This document shows, one piece after another, positions 1 through 9,723 of a DNA stretch of 64,000 nt. The position numbers and the translations under genes are program-made. The stretch covers positions 62,001 through 126,000 of the forward strand of contig JADYZM010000077.1 of NCBI GenBank assembly GCA_020853105.1. The letters run 5' to 3'. The DNA is from Flavobacteriales bacterium. GTDB taxonomy: Bacteria > Bacteroidota > Bacteroidia > Flavobacteriales_E > Vicingaceae. Below the pieces are notes generated by a model. It was not told where the DNA came from and made no database searches. It worked only from the letters and a program-made list of their open reading frames with translations. Within the stretch, counting starts at the first letter, position 1. Each line of letters starts with the position of its first letter.

Positions 1-171
1 TTGATAAGATGCTCTTATGGCATCAAAAGTTGATTTTTATCAGCATGCAAAAGTATCTACACTTTTACTAAATTACAAAATTTTATATTGAAAATTATGT
101 TGTAAAACTTATGTGTTAAAATTTTGTTTGGTTTTGTAGCTCAAAAAAAGTGTATTAACCTATAAATTATA

Positions 172-366
172 AAAAAATGAAAATTTATTTTGATAGTTCG
201 TTTTTTTTTTTTTTGTCGGCGAAACGAGATAATTTATCTAAACATAAATAATCTGTATTCGGTAGATAAAATATTTAGTAACTAAAAAAAAAATAAAATG
301 AAAAAAGTAAATTTAATAATTGGAATTTTTTTAATGGTATTGCTAGGTTCTTGTACTAAAGAAAAA
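172..366 (+). repeat. Direct repeat copy 1: upstream region plus signal-peptide coding segment, near-identical to 2296..2487
   Basis: Both copies share ...tgaaaatttattttgatagttcgT(n)gtcggcgaaacgagataatttatctaaacataaataatctgtattcggtagataaa... through MKKVNLIIGIFLMVL-GSCTKE. Confidence 0.95.
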
Positions 367-750
367 ACAGAGCCAATTGTCGGAAATGAGAACAACAGTG
401 GTAATTCGTTAATTACAAACCCTGTAGAATTATTAAAGAAAGGAGACTATGAGCTTTATTGTAATGTTCAAACAAGCAGAGATTATGTTAATTTTGTGGG
501 TGGTGTGATGAGGCAAGATTGTATTGATAATTATAAGGTTAGTCCGATGTGTTGTATGACAGGCTCTTTGTGCTATATTATTGTTGAAGCAGATGGACCA
601 GAAGATGAAAGGAATTCAAATGATATGAGATTAATATATCAAAACTCTAGCACAAGAAAAATAGAAAGATTTAAAGGGTTTGGAGATAAACTCGTTATAA
701 ATAATGGTCAAGTGTTAGATGGTGATTTTATTATCAGTGAACAATATTAA
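298..750 (+). CDS. Small Cys-containing lipoprotein (cassette 1, gene A)
   Basis: Lipobox LLGSC; 5 further Cys in the mature part; N-terminus nearly identical to 2420..2812. Confidence 0.8.
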   Translation: MKKVNLIIGIFLMVLLGSCTKEKTEPIVGNENNSGNSLITNPVELLKKGDYELYCNVQTSRDYVNFVGGVMRQDCIDNYKVSPMCCMTGSLCYIIVEADGPEDERNSNDMRLIYQNSSTRKIERFKGFGDKLVINNGQVLDGDFIISEQY

Positions 751-1888
751 ATTAATTTGTCTAGTTGTACTTCTATTTTTTTGTAGTTGTATAAATAAGA
801 CTAATAAATGCGTAGGAATTTGTGAATTAAGAACAGTTGTAGTTGATGAAACTGATTTATTAATTGAAAGACAGCCATATAGCGTATCAATATTAAATGA
901 TTCTATTGCATGTTTAATTGTGAATGATCAACAGTTGGTATTATATAATATAAATACTGGTATCCCATGTAAAATAATTGATTCGACGAGCATAGATTTA
1001 TCGAAATTTCGTTCAGAGTTAATCAAGGAAAAACAAAAATATTTTAAAGAGAATGACTACAACTATTTATCTGATAAAGAAGTGGAAGATTATAATAGTG
1101 CTGCGTTACCTAAGTATTTGTTTCACTCCCTAATAATTCAAGATAGTACTCCTTTTTTATTAGCCTCTGTTTTCACGCCATATATTAAAAGGAATAAAGA
1201 TACTCTTGATTTTGTTTACTCCGAATCAACATTTTATATTGTTGAATTTGATAAAGAATTCAATAGTAAAAGAAATATTATTGAATCACTAGTCCCTCAT
1301 CATCTAACTGATTTCAAAAAGCCATTTTCCTGGCTATTTCAAGGGTTTATTGTAGATGATTCATTAGTATATACCAATGTTAATTCGGAGGGAAGGGTAG
1401 AAGATTATAACAACAGTTTATCAGCAGTTTACAAAATAACTCCTAATGGGTTAAAATTCAAAGCGTTTTTGGATATTAAACGTTCAGAAAAGCTTTCAGA
1501 AAAGTATCAAAATTATATTTCAGAAAGTACTCCAACCCCATATTTGAAGAAAGGAAATAAATTTTTCGTATCAAATGGGAGTCATTTGTTCGAATTGATA
1601 ACAGGTAAACGAATAGCCAATAACTTATTGTCTGATGAAGAAGATAAAATCATAATAAATTTTGATTTTTCGATAAACAAAAAATATATGCTTTATAGTT
1701 GTTACGATACAGTTAAAAATAAAATTTTTGCTGTTGTTTATGATTTATCTTTAGATAAAATAGTTGAAAAAAAAGAATTTGAAAAGTACACTAAAATTGC
1801 ATTTTTTCAGAATAATATGGTCTGTTTAGAATTTAATGATAAAAATGAAGAATATAGGTTTAATACTTATCGTATGTGTGACAATTAA
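737..1888 (+). CDS. Lipoprotein, putative beta-propeller-like (cassette 1, gene B)
   Basis: In-frame GTG at 737 gives VNNIKLICLVVLLFFCSC lipoprotein signal; overlaps end of gene A. Confidence 0.7.
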   Translation: MNNIKLICLVVLLFFCSCINKTNKCVGICELRTVVVDETDLLIERQPYSVSILNDSIACLIVNDQQLVLYNINTGIPCKIIDSTSIDLSKFRSELIKEKQKYFKENDYNYLSDKEVEDYNSAALPKYLFHSLIIQDSTPFLLASVFTPYIKRNKDTLDFVYSESTFYIVEFDKEFNSKRNIIESLVPHHLTDFKKPFSWLFQGFIVDDSLVYTNVNSEGRVEDYNNSLSAVYKITPNGLKFKAFLDIKRSEKLSEKYQNYISESTPTPYLKKGNKFFVSNGSHLFELITGKRIANNLLSDEEDKIIINFDFSINKKYMLYSCYDTVKNKIFAVVYDLSLDKIVEKKEFEKYTKIAFFQNNMVCLEFNDKNEEYRFNTYRMCDN

Positions 1889-2276
1889 TAGTTGTTCAAG
1901 GACAAGGAGTTCAGAATTGCATCATGTTTTGGAGGTTGATAATTCAAATGAAATTATTATTGTTAGTATTAATGCATTTGATTGTATTTCTTGCTTCGGT
2001 ACAATAAACATTGAATTGAAGAAAGCTTTTAAAAAATATCTGATACCTAGCCAAAACAGATTTCTGTATATCTATAACACAAGAAAAAAAGCTCAACGAA
2101 ATTTTTTAGATAATTACGTGAAATTAGATAGTAGTTTTAAGTTTATTCATCTTAATGATGAGAATATTATAAAGCAAATTGAAGTTGTAACAAAAGGCAA
2201 TAATAACCAAGAGTCACGTTATTTTATAATTGATAAAACGAATAAAGTTAAAGTTGAAAAAAGATTTAAACCTTAA
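1845..2276 (+). CDS. Small lipoprotein with CxxC motif, possibly thioredoxin-like (cassette 1, gene C)
   Basis: MKNIGLILIVCVTINSC signal; VSINAFDCISCFGTI motif; overlaps end of gene B. Confidence 0.6.
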   Translation: MKNIGLILIVCVTINSCSRTRSSELHHVLEVDNSNEIIIVSINAFDCISCFGTINIELKKAFKKYLIPSQNRFLYIYNTRKKAQRNFLDNYVKLDSSFKFIHLNDENIIKQIEVVTKGNNNQESRYFIIDKTNKVKVEKRFKP

Positions 2277-2295
2277 CCGAACTGAATTTTAATTG

Positions 2296-2487
2296 AAAAA
2301 ATGAAAATTTATTTTGATAGTTCGTTTTTTTTTTTTTGTCGGCGAAACGAGATAATTTATCTAAACATAAATAATCTGTATTCGGTAGATAAATAAATTT
2401 AGTAACAAAAAAAAATAAAATGAAAAAAGTAAATTTAATAATTGGAATTTTTTTAATGGTATTGATAGGCTCTTGTACTAAAGAAAA
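2296..2487 (+). repeat. Direct repeat copy 2 of 172..366
   Basis: Direct visual alignment with copy 1; poly-T tract is 13 T here and 14 T in copy 1. Confidence 0.95.
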
Positions 2488-2812
2488 TATTGAACCATCT
2501 TATGAAAATAAAAGTAGTAATACCCATAGGATAATTCAAAATAATCCAGACACAATTAATGAGGCTAGGAAAGGTCAAATAGCTTGTAGTGTATATGATA
2601 GTTATGGAACTATTGTATGTGCTGGAGTTAGGTGTGGTACTCCTAGAGGTGATTGTGGAAGGAAATTTACCGAGTGTGAATGTGTATCGCGAGTAATTTC
2701 AATAGAAAATAAAATGTCAAATATTGATTTTAAAAATTTTCAAAAGTTATGGAATTCTGAAAATGAAAGGGAAAAACTTAAAATAAAAGGTTATTTTTCA
2801 AAGGATATATAG
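2420..2812 (+). CDS. Small Cys-rich lipoprotein (cassette 2, gene A')
   Basis: MKKVNLIIGIFLMVLIGSC leader; 6 Cys in mature region; paralog leader of 298..750. Confidence 0.8.
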   Translation: MKKVNLIIGIFLMVLIGSCTKENIEPSYENKSSNTHRIIQNNPDTINEARKGQIACSVYDSYGTIVCAGVRCGTPRGDCGRKFTECECVSRVISIENKMSNIDFKNFQKLWNSENEREKLKIKGYFSKDI

Positions 2813-3891
2813 TGAAAAGATGGAAATACATATTTATATGGCTTATTGTTGGGGATATATTTTTTTTTACTAACTGTACACTTCCGGAAAATAAAAATAA
2901 TCTAAATCTTTTGGTTGTTGAAAACGATACAGTTTCAATCATTAATGTTGATACATTTAAGTTTTCAAGTATCAATAAATTTCACCAACCCTATGGGTCT
3001 CGAAATATTTATTTCATGAATGAAAAAAAATTAGATTTTTTCAAACTCAACACATCGAATTATACACTTGATTATTTATTTAGATTATCTGATAAGCAGG
3101 AATTTATAAGTTTCATTGTTGATGAAAATACAAAAAAACTACACCTGGTTGGCGATAAATATATTTATACATATAATTTTTATGGAATCCAGGAGTCAAC
3201 TATTAAAATCCCAAATTATAATGGGTTTTTAACTGTTCTTAATCAAAATTTTTCACCCTTATTAAAAGAAAAATGTTGGTATTTTCATTATTTTCCTGAT
3301 ATAGAAGATACATATAAATCTTCAGTTTTTTTTACCAAACCAATTGAAGCAATATACAATCATAGTTCACAAGAAATTAACTTAATTAACTTGAGTTATC
3401 CTGAGAGTTATTCTAGTCATTGTTATGGATATAATTTTGCTCCAGATAGGATTAATATAAATTCATCATTACATGGGTATTGCTTCCCACAAAGTGACTC
3501 AATTTATTTATATGATCTTAATACAAAAAAAAGCACAGTTAAGTATTTTGGTTCTAATAGAAATAAGAGTTTTTATTTCATTAAGTTTGATGAAATCAAC
3601 AAAATAAACAATAGTTTGTTTGACGAAATGTATAAAAAAAGTTCATCTTATTTTTTCTCTAACTACGCCCCTTTATCAAAGAAATTTTATAGATATTATT
3701 TTCAAGGTAACAAAAGTGATACATCTACAAAAATAAAACCATCTTATTTGGTAGCATATAATAATGATTTAGAATATATCGGAGAAACTTCAGATTCATT
3801 CAATTCTGGAATAATATTTGACTCTGAAGATGGATTAATAGCATTATCTCTCAATAAATCTAAACTATATATTATAAAATTTAAATGGTAA
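2812..3891 (+). CDS. Lipoprotein, putative six-bladed propeller-like (cassette 2, gene B')
   Basis: GTG start overlapping the TAG stop of A' (TAGTG); lipoprotein signal IFFFTNC. Confidence 0.7.
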   Translation: MKRWKYIFIWLIVGDIFFFTNCTLPENKNNLNLLVVENDTVSIINVDTFKFSSINKFHQPYGSRNIYFMNEKKLDFFKLNTSNYTLDYLFRLSDKQEFISFIVDENTKKLHLVGDKYIYTYNFYGIQESTIKIPNYNGFLTVLNQNFSPLLKEKCWYFHYFPDIEDTYKSSVFFTKPIEAIYNHSSQEINLINLSYPESYSSHCYGYNFAPDRININSSLHGYCFPQSDSIYLYDLNTKKSTVKYFGSNRNKSFYFIKFDEINKINNSLFDEMYKKSSSYFFSNYAPLSKKFYRYYFQGNKSDTSTKIKPSYLVAYNNDLEYIGETSDSFNSGIIFDSEDGLIALSLNKSKLYIIKFKW

Positions 3892-4373
3892 TTAAAAATT
3901 TATTATTAATATTTGTAATTGCTCATTTTATTTCTTGTGAATTAAATCACGAGAAAAATAATACTATTAATAATATCGAATTTGATAGTAAATATTATTA
4001 TATCGAAGATATTTCAAAAAGAGTAGATAATTTTTTACTTCAAAATACTGAGTATAGTTCAATTTCTGACTTCATAATTTTTTCAAGTAACAACTATTCG
4101 AGTTGCGCCATTGAAAATTTTAGTACATTAAGTAAATATTTTGAGAAAACAAATCGTAAAACACTTGTCTTATTCAGTGATAGTAATCTTTTCAATTATA
4201 AAATTGCAAATGAAAACGTAATTTTTATCCAAAAGCCAATGCAATTTTTTATAAAAGCTAAGATAGTACATTCTACTCCATATTTATATGTTAGGGAAAA
4301 AGAAAAATTAATTTCTCAAGAAATGAATTCTTATATTATAGATTCCTTAATAAAACACAGTGATAATCAATAA
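3885..4373 (+). CDS. Small lipoprotein (cassette 2, gene C')
   Basis: MVIKNLLLIFVIAHFISC signal; overlaps B' end; FIIFSSNNYSSC resembles the C motif but with SSC instead of CxxC. Confidence 0.6.
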   Translation: MVIKNLLLIFVIAHFISCELNHEKNNTINNIEFDSKYYYIEDISKRVDNFLLQNTEYSSISDFIIFSSNNYSSCAIENFSTLSKYFEKTNRKTLVLFSDSNLFNYKIANENVIFIQKPMQFFIKAKIVHSTPYLYVREKEKLISQEMNSYIIDSLIKHSDNQ

Positions 4374-5317
4374 CCCTTCCCTCTGTAATTTTCTTCCTCA
4401 TCGTCATTATACATACTCAGATAATTGTTGTATCTGAATTCTGCAATATTGCCTTCAGCAACTGCTTTTTTTACAGCACATTTGGGTTCGTTGATGTGTT
4501 GGCAATTATTGAAATGACAATGATTTAAAACAGCTCTCATTTCTATAAAGTAATGTGATAAATCAGATTTTTCAAAATCAATTAATCCAAAAGCTTTTAC
4601 TCCAGGCGTATCAATCAGATATCCTCCCAAATTCAATTCATGCATTTCAGCAAATGTAGTAGTGTGTTTGCCTTGCTCATAAACTTCTGAAATTTTGCTG
4701 GTTTTAATATCTAACATCGGTTCAATTGTATTTAAAAGCGTTGATTTGCCAGCTCCTGAATGTCCGACAACTACTGAAGTTTTGTTTTTTAAAACGGAAC
4801 GAACTTCGTCAAGATTTAATTCTGTTGTTGCAGAAACTGAAATGCAACGATAACCGATTTTTGAATAAATTGACGAAAGATATTCTAATTTTTGTTGAGA
4901 TTTAGAACTGTATATATCAAGTTTATTAAAAACAATTACAACGGGTATATGATAAGCCTCAGCAGTTACAATAAAACGGTCGATAAAACCTGTTGATGTT
5001 TCAGGCTGCTCAATGGTAACTAATAACAATGCTTGGTCGATATTAGCAGCAATAATATGTGAATGTTTAGAAAGATTAATAGACTTTCGGATAATATAAT
5101 TTTTTCTTTCACCAAGTTTTGAAATCACAAAATTTTCATTCTCTTTCTCTAAGAAAACATTGTCGCCAACTGCAATTGGGTTAGTTGTTCTAATTCCTAT
5201 TGTTCTAAATTTTCCTTTTATTCTGGCATCAACAATGTCATTCGATTCGAGCTTAACCCGATACCAACTTCCTGTCGATTTTACTACAATACCTTGCATT
5301 TTTTGTAAAAAAACCAA
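4367..5317 (-). CDS. rsgA: Ribosome small subunit-dependent GTPase A
   Basis: Circularly permuted GTPase motifs (NKLD, GHSGAGKSTLLN, DTPG) and zinc-binding C-terminal CHFNNCQHINEPKCAV. Confidence 0.95.
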   Translation of the reverse strand: MVFLQKMQGIVVKSTGSWYRVKLESNDIVDARIKGKFRTIGIRTTNPIAVGDNVFLEKENENFVISKLGERKNYIIRKSINLSKHSHIIAANIDQALLLVTIEQPETSTGFIDRFIVTAEAYHIPVVIVFNKLDIYSSKSQQKLEYLSSIYSKIGYRCISVSATTELNLDEVRSVLKNKTSVVVGHSGAGKSTLLNTIEPMLDIKTSKISEVYEQGKHTTTFAEMHELNLGGYLIDTPGVKAFGLIDFEKSDLSHYFIEMRAVLNHCHFNNCQHINEPKCAVKKAVAEGNIAEFRYNNYLSMYNDDEEENYRGKGY

Positions 5318-5379
5318 AGGTAAAGAATTATTATGCTTTAAGTTAAAATCTTTAGTTTTGTAAACTATTCGAGTAAAAT

Positions 5380-6282
5380 ATGAGTATCGAGGTTACAAAT
5401 GTTACAAAAATGTATGGCAATCAAAAAGCCATTGATAATGTTTCATTTATGATTGAGCCAGGACAAATAGTTGGATTTCTAGGTCCAAATGGTGCAGGAA
5501 AATCAACGATGATGAAAATTATTACTTGTTTTATCCCTCAAACATTCGGCGAGGTTAAAGTCTGTGGATTTGATGTAACTGACAATCCTATAGAAGTGAA
5601 AAAAATGGTTGGATATTTACCCGAGCACAATCCACTATATCTCGACATGTACATAAAAGAGTATCTCGATTTTACTGCAGGAGTATATAAAGTACAAAAA
5701 AGAAAGCAAAGGATTGATGAAATAATAGATACTGTTGGGTTGACTGCCGAAAAAAACAAAAAAATAGGAGCTCTATCAAAAGGCTATCGTCAACGAGTTG
5801 GATTGGCTCAAGCACTAATTCATGACCCTCAAGTATTAATATTAGATGAGCCAACTACAGGATTAGATCCAAATCAAATTGAAGAAATAAGAAATTTGAT
5901 AAAAAAAATAGGAAAAGAAAAAACCATAATGCTTTCAACCCATATCATGCAGGAAGTTGAAGCTATTTGCAACAAAACAATAATAATCAATAAAGGTAAA
6001 ATTGTTGCAAACGATACCACATCTGAGCTGCAAAATCTAGGAAAAGATACTATAACTCTACTACTAGAATTTGATAAGGAAATCTCAAAATTGGAGCTTG
6101 AGAAAATCAACGGAATATTAAAAGCAGCAGGTAAAACACCAACCATTTGGTATGTTGAAATAGAATCAGATTCCGTTAGAAATAATATCTTTCAATTTGC
6201 TTTAGAAAACAAGCTTACCGTTTTAACCATCCAAAAAGAAACACAAAGCATTGAAAATGTGTTCAAAAAATTAACCAAATAA
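5380..6282 (+). CDS. gldA: Gliding motility-associated ABC transporter ATP-binding subunit GldA
   Basis: Walker A GPNGAGKST, LSKGYRQRVGLAQAL signature, LILDEPT; overall GldA-like. Confidence 0.85.
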   Translation: MSIEVTNVTKMYGNQKAIDNVSFMIEPGQIVGFLGPNGAGKSTMMKIITCFIPQTFGEVKVCGFDVTDNPIEVKKMVGYLPEHNPLYLDMYIKEYLDFTAGVYKVQKRKQRIDEIIDTVGLTAEKNKKIGALSKGYRQRVGLAQALIHDPQVLILDEPTTGLDPNQIEEIRNLIKKIGKEKTIMLSTHIMQEVEAICNKTIIINKGKIVANDTTSELQNLGKDTITLLLEFDKEISKLELEKINGILKAAGKTPTIWYVEIESDSVRNNIFQFALENKLTVLTIQKETQSIENVFKKLTK

Positions 6283-6335
6283 AATACGGTTAAAATAGTA
6301 GGGCATAATTTTTTTTCTTTACTTTGTCGCGATTA

Positions 6336-6412
6336 TTTGTGGAATGATTTGATTGATTGCAACCACACAAATTTTACTCTTGAGTGAAATTTAAAAAGTG
6401 CTAAAATATCAC
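6336..6412 (+). ncRNA. Putative SAM-II (SAM_alpha type) riboswitch upstream of metK
   Basis: GTGG-aaTGATTTGattgaTTGCAA-CCAC stem-loop followed by GCTAAA; loop TGAT (6354-6357) can pair with ATCA (6408-6411); precedes a SAM synthetase gene. Confidence 0.65.
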
Positions 6413-6473
6413 AATTCTGACCTCATTTTTTCAATTACAATTAACTAAAGTATAATCTTTAAAATTTAAATTA

Positions 6474-7727
6474 ATGTCTTATTTATTTACATCTGAATCA
6501 GTATCAGAAGGTCACCCGGACAAAGTTGCCGATCAAATCTCTGATGCTCTAATCGACAATTTTTTAGCTTTTGACCCAAACTCAAAAGTGGCGTGTGAAA
6601 CATTAGTTACAACAGGGCAAGTGGTTTTAGCCGGTGAGGTTAAATCAAAAGCGTATCTGGATGTTCAAGAAATAGCCAGAGAAGTAATTCGTAAAATTGG
6701 TTATACCAAATCAGAATACATGTTTGAAGCTAATTCATGTGGTATTTTATCTGCAATTCACGAACAATCTGCTGATATCAACCAAGGAGTTGATAAAAAG
6801 AAAAAAGAAGACCAAGGAGCAGGTGACCAAGGTATGATGTTTGGCTATGCAACTAATGAAACAAGTAACTATATGCCTCTGGCATTAGACTTGGCTCATG
6901 CAATTTTAATAGAGTTGGCAGCATTAAGACGAGAAAATAAACAAATAAAATATCTAAGACCTGACGCTAAATCACAAGTAACATTAGAATATAACGATAA
7001 AAACGTTCCTGTTAGAATTGATGCTATTGTGGTGTCAACGCAACATGATGATTTTGACACAGAATCTAAGATGTTAGCAAAAATCAAAAAAGACATCATA
7101 AGCATATTGATTCCGAGAGTTAAAAAGAATTATCCAAAATATGCCAAGTTATTTAACGATAAAATTAAATACCACATTAACCCTACCGGTAAGTTTGTAA
7201 TTGGTGGTCCACACGGGGACACAGGCTTAACAGGGCGAAAAATTATCGTTGACACTTATGGCGGGAAAGGTGCTCATGGAGGCGGAGCATTTTCTGGAAA
7301 AGACCCAAGTAAAGTTGACCGTTCTGCAGCTTATGCAACACGACATATTGCTAAAAACTTGGTTGCAGCAGGAGTTTGTTCGGAAGTTTTAGTGCAAGTT
7401 TCTTATGCTATCGGAGTTGCTAAACCAATGGGTATTTTTATAGACACAAATGGAACAGCAAAAGTGAAAATGACTGATGGTGAAATTGCAAAAGTTGTTG
7501 AAAAAGTGTTTGACATGACACCGTATGGAATTGAAACCAGACTTAAATTACGAAATCCAATATACAGCGAAACTGCAGCTTATGGGCACATGGGTAGAAA
7601 AAACGAAGTAGTTTCAAAAACTTTTAAAGTAAACGGAGGAAAAACAAAAACAGTTAAAGTTGAATTGTTTACCTGGGAGAAGTTGGATTATGTGTCAAAA
7701 ATTAAAACTGCATTTAAAATTAAATAA
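6474..7727 (+). CDS. metK: S-adenosylmethionine synthetase
   Basis: [56 protein letters not shown]. Confidence 0.98.
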   Translation: MSYLFTSESVSEGHPDKVADQISDALIDNFLAFDPNSKVACETLVTTGQVVLAGEVKSKAYLDVQEIAREVIRKIGYTKSEYMFEANSCGILSAIHEQSADINQGVDKKKKEDQGAGDQGMMFGYATNETSNYMPLALDLAHAILIELAALRRENKQIKYLRPDAKSQVTLEYNDKNVPVRIDAIVVSTQHDDFDTESKMLAKIKKDIISILIPRVKKNYPKYAKLFNDKIKYHINPTGKFVIGGPHGDTGLTGRKIIVDTYGGKGAHGGGAFSGKDPSKVDRSAAYATRHIAKNLVAAGVCSEVLVQVSYAIGVAKPMGIFIDTNGTAKVKMTDGEIAKVVEKVFDMTPYGIETRLKLRNPIYSETAAYGHMGRKNEVVSKTFKVNGGKTKTVKVELFTWEKLDYVSKIKTAFKIK

Positions 7728-7734
7728 TAAATGA

Positions 7735-7765
7735 AAAAGGGTTGCGTAGTAGCAACCCTTTTTTT
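7735..7765 (+). terminator. Rho-independent terminator of metK
   Basis: AAAAGGGTTGC gtagta GCAACCCTTTTTTT. Confidence 0.85.
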
Positions 7766-7872
7766 ATAAAAAAATCCAAATAAAAAATAGAAACGATTAA
7801 ATGTTTTTTTTGTAATTTGGCGACTTATAAATAAAAAATTAAAACAAAAAGAAGATAACAAACAATTAAACT

Positions 7873-8685
7873 ATGAAAAAGGTATTAGCATTATTAACAA
7901 TTACAAGCGTACTAAGCTTTGGTATGTTAAATTCGGTTCATGCTCAAGACGAAGCTGCCAAAACAGAAACAACACAACAAGCAGCTCCTGCTGATAAAGC
8001 AGCAGCACCAGCAGCACCAGAAGCAGCAGCACCTGCAGAAGGTGAAAAGTCTTTTACACAGGTAATTAAACAAAAATTTATTGAAGGTGGTCCAGAGTTT
8101 ATGGGGATTACTTTAATCTGTTTGATTCTAGGGCTTGCTATTGTAATTGAAAGAATTATCTATTTAAACATGGCTACAACGAATTCTACCAAGCTGTTAA
8201 AAAACATTGAAAATGCACTTAACTCAGGTGGAGTAGAAGCTGCAAAAGAAGTATGCAGAAACACTCGTGGCCCTGTTGCTAGTATTTTTTACCAAGGTTT
8301 AGACAGAAGTCATGAAGGAGTTGATATGGTTGAAAAATCAATTGTTGCTTATGGAGGAGTTCAAATGGGATTGTTAGACAGAGGATTGTCTTGGATATCC
8401 CTATTTATTGCATTAGGTCCAATGTTAGGTTTCTTGGGAACAGTTATCGGTATGATTGACGCTTTTGATGCTATTGCTGCTGCTGGTGATATATCTCCTG
8501 CAATCGTTGCTGACGGTATCAAAGTTGCGTTATTAACCACTGTACTTGGTTTGATTGTAGCAATGGTTTTACAGTTGTTCTACAACTACTTAATTGCAAA
8601 AGTTGAAAGCATTGTTAATGATATGGAAAATGCATCTATTTCATTAGTTGACTTATTAGTAAAACATGAATTAACTAAAAAATAA
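7873..8685 (+). CDS. MotA/TolQ/ExbB proton channel family protein
   Basis: Signal peptide, Ala/Pro-rich linker, then ExbB core (GPMLGFLGTVIGMIDAF, VALLTTVLGLIVAM). Confidence 0.9.
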   Translation: MKKVLALLTITSVLSFGMLNSVHAQDEAAKTETTQQAAPADKAAAPAAPEAAAPAEGEKSFTQVIKQKFIEGGPEFMGITLICLILGLAIVIERIIYLNMATTNSTKLLKNIENALNSGGVEAAKEVCRNTRGPVASIFYQGLDRSHEGVDMVEKSIVAYGGVQMGLLDRGLSWISLFIALGPMLGFLGTVIGMIDAFDAIAAAGDISPAIVADGIKVALLTTVLGLIVAMVLQLFYNYLIAKVESIVNDMENASISLVDLLVKHELTKK

Positions 8686-8693
8686 GAATAATT

Positions 8694-9101
8694 ATGAATA
8701 ACAAAATATTTAGATTTATCTTATCAGGATTACTTGGAATATCAGCAATACTCAGTGTATTGTTTTTTCTGGAGTCAATCTCTGAAGGGATATTAATAGC
8801 CTGGTGTTATGTATTATTCGCTATTGCTACTGTTGCTGCAATAATATTCCCAATTGTCAATATGATTTCAAACCCAACGGGTGCAAAAAATGTGCTAATT
8901 GGAGTTGCGTTAACAGGATTAGTTTTTGGAATTGGTTTTGCTTTTTCAACTAATGAGGAATATTATACTTTGAGTGGAGTACAATTAGCTGATGCTTTTG
9001 AATCTAGCTATTCTGAAGCCGGGCTTATTGCATTCTACATCATGGGAACTACAGCTATTTTAGCTGTAATTTACGCTGAAGTTTCAAAATTATTTAAATA
9101 G
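8694..9101 (+). CDS. Hypothetical membrane protein in ExbB/ExbD operon
   Basis: Multiple predicted TM segments; tightly packed between exbB and exbD. Confidence 0.75.
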   Translation: MNNKIFRFILSGLLGISAILSVLFFLESISEGILIAWCYVLFAIATVAAIIFPIVNMISNPTGAKNVLIGVALTGLVFGIGFAFSTNEEYYTLSGVQLADAFESSYSEAGLIAFYIMGTTAILAVIYAEVSKLFK

Positions 9102-9114
9102 AAAATCAATAAAA

Positions 9115-9723
9115 ATGGCAAAGAGAGAGATTCAGGAAATTAATGCCGGCTCGATGGCTGATATTGCATTTTTGCTATTGATATTCTTCTTGGTTACTAC
9201 AACGATGGATACGGATACAGGGTTAATTAGAAAACTACCTCCACCACCGGAAGATGTTAGCGACCCTGAAAAAATTGATATCAAACAAAGAAACATTTTT
9301 GAAGTACTTGTAAATGCAAATGACCAATTGTTGGCAGATGGAGAATACATACCGGTTACAGAACTTAAAGAAAAAGTAAAAGAATTTATCAAAGGAGACC
9401 CAAACAATCCTGAAATGCCCGAATATAAAGTTGAGGAAGTCCCTCTATTTGGATCAATTCCTGTATCAAAACAAATTGTTTCGTTACAAAATGATAATGG
9501 CACGTCTTACCAAATGTACATTAAAGTACAAAACGAGCTTATTGGTGCTTATAGGGAAGTTAGAAATGAAAGAGCAATGAAAGAGTTTGGAAAAAGTTTT
9601 GATGAGCTCTTAGTTCTTGCTGAGAAATCGGAAGAATTTAGTAATCAAGCAGAAGCAATTAAAGCAATTTATCCTCAGCGAATTTCTGAAGCTGAACCAA
9701 AATCAATAGGAGGAAAAAAATAA
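9115..9723 (+). CDS. ExbD/TolR family biopolymer transport protein
   Basis: MADIAFLLLIFFLVTTTMDTD. Confidence 0.9.
   Translation: MAKREIQEINAGSMADIAFLLLIFFLVTTTMDTDTGLIRKLPPPPEDVSDPEKIDIKQRNIFEVLVNANDQLLADGEYIPVTELKEKVKEFIKGDPNNPEMPEYKVEEVPLFGSIPVSKQIVSLQNDNGTSYQMYIKVQNELIGAYREVRNERAMKEFGKSFDELLVLAEKSEEFSNQAEAIKAIYPQRISEAEPKSIGGKK

Noticed and set aside
1-60. Small nested inverted repeats (TGATAA...TTATCA, GATGC...GCATC) at the window edge
   Set aside because: Short arms and truncated context; could be chance or a terminator of a gene outside the window.
2778-2975. 65-aa minus-strand ORF at the A'/B' junction
   Set aside because: Antisense to translationally coupled lipoprotein genes; no supporting signal.
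9132-9503. 123-aa minus-strand ORF opposite exbD
   Set aside because: Lies wholly inside a clear ExbD gene; translation is low-complexity and Ser-rich, typical of shadow ORFs.
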